From Microcaldota archaeon (GTDB lineage Archaea > Micrarchaeota > Micrarchaeia > Micrarchaeales > CABMGC01): 7,251 bases of DNA. Every line of letters begins with the position of its first letter. The first letter of the stretch is position 1. Below are positions 6,027-7,251 of the stretch, piece by piece. Below the pieces are notes generated by a model, which did no database searches, was not told where the DNA came from, and worked only from the letters and a program-made list of their open reading frames with translations. The DNA lies in NCBI GenBank assembly GCA_030040595.1, contig JASHTL010000001.1:1-7251 (forward strand), in the 5' to 3' direction. A program made the translations under genes and the position numbers.

Positions 6027-7244
6027 TTACCACTGGCTCTGGCCTTGCGACTGTTGTCCTATAGTTCTTCTGACCGACACCAGTGCTTGCTGCTGTGACT
6101 GACCACTATTATTGCCTTGCCATTGCTGTTGAGACGATGGTATCTGCGGACGCTGATTCTGCTGTGGCTGGCTCTGGCCACTATTGTTACCCTGCCACTG
6201 CTGTGACTGTGGTGGCTGCGGTTGGTGAGACTGTTGTGGCTGCTGTGGCGGTGGCCCTATCTGTGGACGCTGAGGCTGTTGCGGCTGCGGTGCTATCTGC
6301 TGTGGAGGGGGTGTTATGTGCTGCGGCGGTGTTACTATTTGCTTTGGCGGTACTATCTGTGGTGGCTGCGAAGAGATGGCCAGGACCGCACTCGACGATG
6401 AACTCGTGCTGGATGATGAATTCGATATTGCCGAGCTCGATGTTGAGGGATTTGAGGTAGCTACTGCGGTGGGACTGCTCTTAACCGTTACACTGACCGG
6501 GCTGGTCACTGTCACTGGGCTGGTAACCGTCACCGGGCTGGTGACTGTCACGGGGCTGGTTACTGTCACGTGTGTAGTTACGTTGACCACAGTCTTGGGC
6601 GGCGGAGCAGCAGGTTTGCTGACGTAGACTATTTTCTGAGGCGGAGATGGTTTATGTATCGCTACTGGAACAGCCACGTAGACTACTTTCTGGACAGGAG
6701 CTGGCGGTGTCACCGAAGGCGGTGTAACCGCAGTCGGCGCTGGGGAGACAGTAGTGCTGGGATGGCTCGGTGCGCACATGCTCCAGCTCTGACTCTTCTG
6801 CACCTCCTTCTTGAGCGAAGTCAACTGTCCATTGACAGCATTAATGCGAGAGAGCATCTTACCCATGCCTGCATTGTCTGCGGAGATTATTGCGTTATCG
6901 CGGGCCAGCTCAGCTTCAAGGTATTTCTGGCTGGTCTGCAGCTTAGCTATGGTTGTTGTGTGCTGCTTGTCCGCAGTAGGCCTGGACGCGTTGGTCTTTA
7001 GTGCTCCGGAAATGCCAAAGAACGACATACCAGCCAGTGCTGTCACACCTGCAGCCGCCACGTAACGCTTGATCCTGCTTCTCCTAGTCCTGTGCGTGTC
7101 ACTTGATTGAGTAGGATCTGCATACCATCCAGGTTGGGTTTCTGCACCAGCGTCTCTCCTGGGAGCTGCAAGGGAACCTTGCCTGACCTCGCTTCCCGGG
7201 TAGAAGTCAGCCTGTACCTGTTTCACAAGGATGTCTGTCTTCAT
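6027..7244 (-). CDS. Single-pass membrane protein with helical stalk, VTVTSP repeats and Gln/Pro-rich tail
   Basis: This 405-residue protein belongs to no family I can name. In order: a cytoplasmic N-terminus (1-60) with the motif PGWYADP (38-44) and a basic cluster HRTRRSRIKR (51-60); one membrane helix (about 61-82); a helical, coiled-coil-like stretch (about 96-150); a single cysteine (C157); a Pro/Val region with two similar units ending in VVYV and IVYV (about 184-211); four V-T-V-T-S-P units (226-249); a Ser-rich linker (264-285); and a Gln/Pro-rich tail (292-405) in which WQGNNSGQSQ occurs twice. The positive charge before the helix predicts N-terminus inside and the rest outside, so this is probably a surface protein. 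Sequons N-V-T (221), N-S-S (275) and N-N-S (353, 378) would allow glycosylation. GGAAAG just before ATG 7244 may be the ribosome binding site. The gene is complete unless an earlier start lies beyond the window. Confidence 0.78.
   Translation of the reverse strand: MKTDILVKQVQADFYPGSEVRQGSLAAPRRDAGAETQPGWYADPTQSSDTHRTRRSRIKRYVAAAGVTALAGMSFFGISGALKTNASRPTADKQHTTTIAKLQTSQKYLEAELARDNAIISADNAGMGKMLSRINAVNGQLTSLKKEVQKSQSWSMCAPSHPSTTVSPAPTAVTPPSVTPPAPVQKVVYVAVPVAIHKPSPPQKIVYVSKPAAPPPKTVVNVTTHVTVTSPVTVTSPVTVTSPVTVTSPVSVTVKSSPTAVATSNPSTSSSAISNSSSSTSSSSSAVLAISSQPPQIVPPKQIVTPPQHITPPPQQIAPQPQQPQRPQIGPPPQQPQQSHQPQPPQSQQWQGNNSGQSQPQQNQRPQIPSSQQQWQGNNSGQSQQQALVSVRRTIGQQSQGQSQW
6093..6197 (-). repeat. Duplicated WQGNNSGQSQ block in the Gln-rich tail
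   Basis: Two 30-base copies (6168-6197 and 6093-6122) encode the same ten residues, 25 residues apart. They differ at seven of 30 bases, yet every change is silent, including a Ser codon switched between AGC and TCA. A related unit, PQQ-QRPQI, is also repeated (residues 321-329 and 360-368). This points to an old internal duplication whose protein sequence has been kept. Confidence 0.75.
6498..6569 (-). repeat. Four tandem 18-base repeats coding V-T-V-T-S-P
   Basis: Four contiguous 18-base units encode residues 226-249 of the membrane protein. All keep GCTGGT (plus strand) for Thr-Ser, and most differences between units fall at third codon positions. A degenerate fifth unit (VSVTV) follows. 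The alternating Val/Thr pattern should form extended strand, as in spacer regions of surface proteins. Confidence 0.8.
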
Positions 7245-7251
7245 GCTTTCC

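Noticed and set aside
6498..6569. CRISPR-like array
   Set aside because: The 18-base units are contiguous, without spacers, and code in frame for a protein repeat.
6083..6627. Plus-strand open frames rich in Ala/Val, and in L-V-T-V-T-G repeats
   Set aside because: They are the complement of the Gln/Pro-rich tail and the V-T-V-T-S-P repeats of the membrane protein; the repeat pattern is forced by that gene, and no start signals are seen.

Overview
This window looks like a piece of an archaeal chromosome of moderate G+C. The signs are AT-rich TATA-like boxes about 20-40 bases upstream of starts, genes with little or no leader, Arg codons dominated by AGG/AGA and Ile by ATA, an Nre-family repair protein (an archaeal family), and a tRNA gene without an encoded CCA end. 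The gene set and its style (a HerA/VirB4-like ATPase with a C-terminal beta domain, VapBC, orphan small and low-complexity proteins) would fit a DPANN lineage such as Micrarchaeota. That placement is inference, not something the sequence proves.

Layout. Bases 1-1971 (+) are the 3' part of a large HerA/VirB4-type P-loop ATPase gene, whose 5' end lies outside the window. Next comes a complete type II toxin-antitoxin pair: a ribbon-helix-helix VapB antitoxin (about 2007-2249) overlapping a PIN-domain VapC toxin (2230-2667), with its own TATA box that sits in an imperfect palindrome. VapC ends 3 bases from the end of the convergent nre gene (2671-3888, -). nre and a Nudix hydrolase gene (3959-4405, +) diverge from one near-palindromic TATA element at 3913-3926. 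The Nudix gene abuts an M24 prolidase-like metallopeptidase gene (4406-5497), and a tRNA-Pro(CGG) gene (5502-5575) starts four bases after that stop.

Bases 5576-5642 carry a 12-base perfect palindrome and a second imperfect inverted repeat around a TATA-like box. They precede an orphan 88-residue gene (5643-5909). The right end (6027-7244, -) is a single-pass membrane protein. It has a short basic cytoplasmic N-terminus with a GWYADP motif, one transmembrane helix, a helical stalk, a V-T-V-T-S-P repeat, a Ser-rich linker and a long Gln/Pro-rich tail.

How the genes fit together. nre (PCNA-linked repair) and the Nudix enzyme (possible nucleotide-pool cleaning) could form a small genome-maintenance unit on a shared promoter. 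The Nudix-peptidase-tRNA string is probably one transcription unit. VapBC is self-contained. The terminal protein is probably on the cell surface. I do not see a clearly new defence or mobile system. The parts least explained by known families are the modular surface protein, the orphan 88-residue protein with its structured upstream region, and the unusual D-arm of the tRNA.
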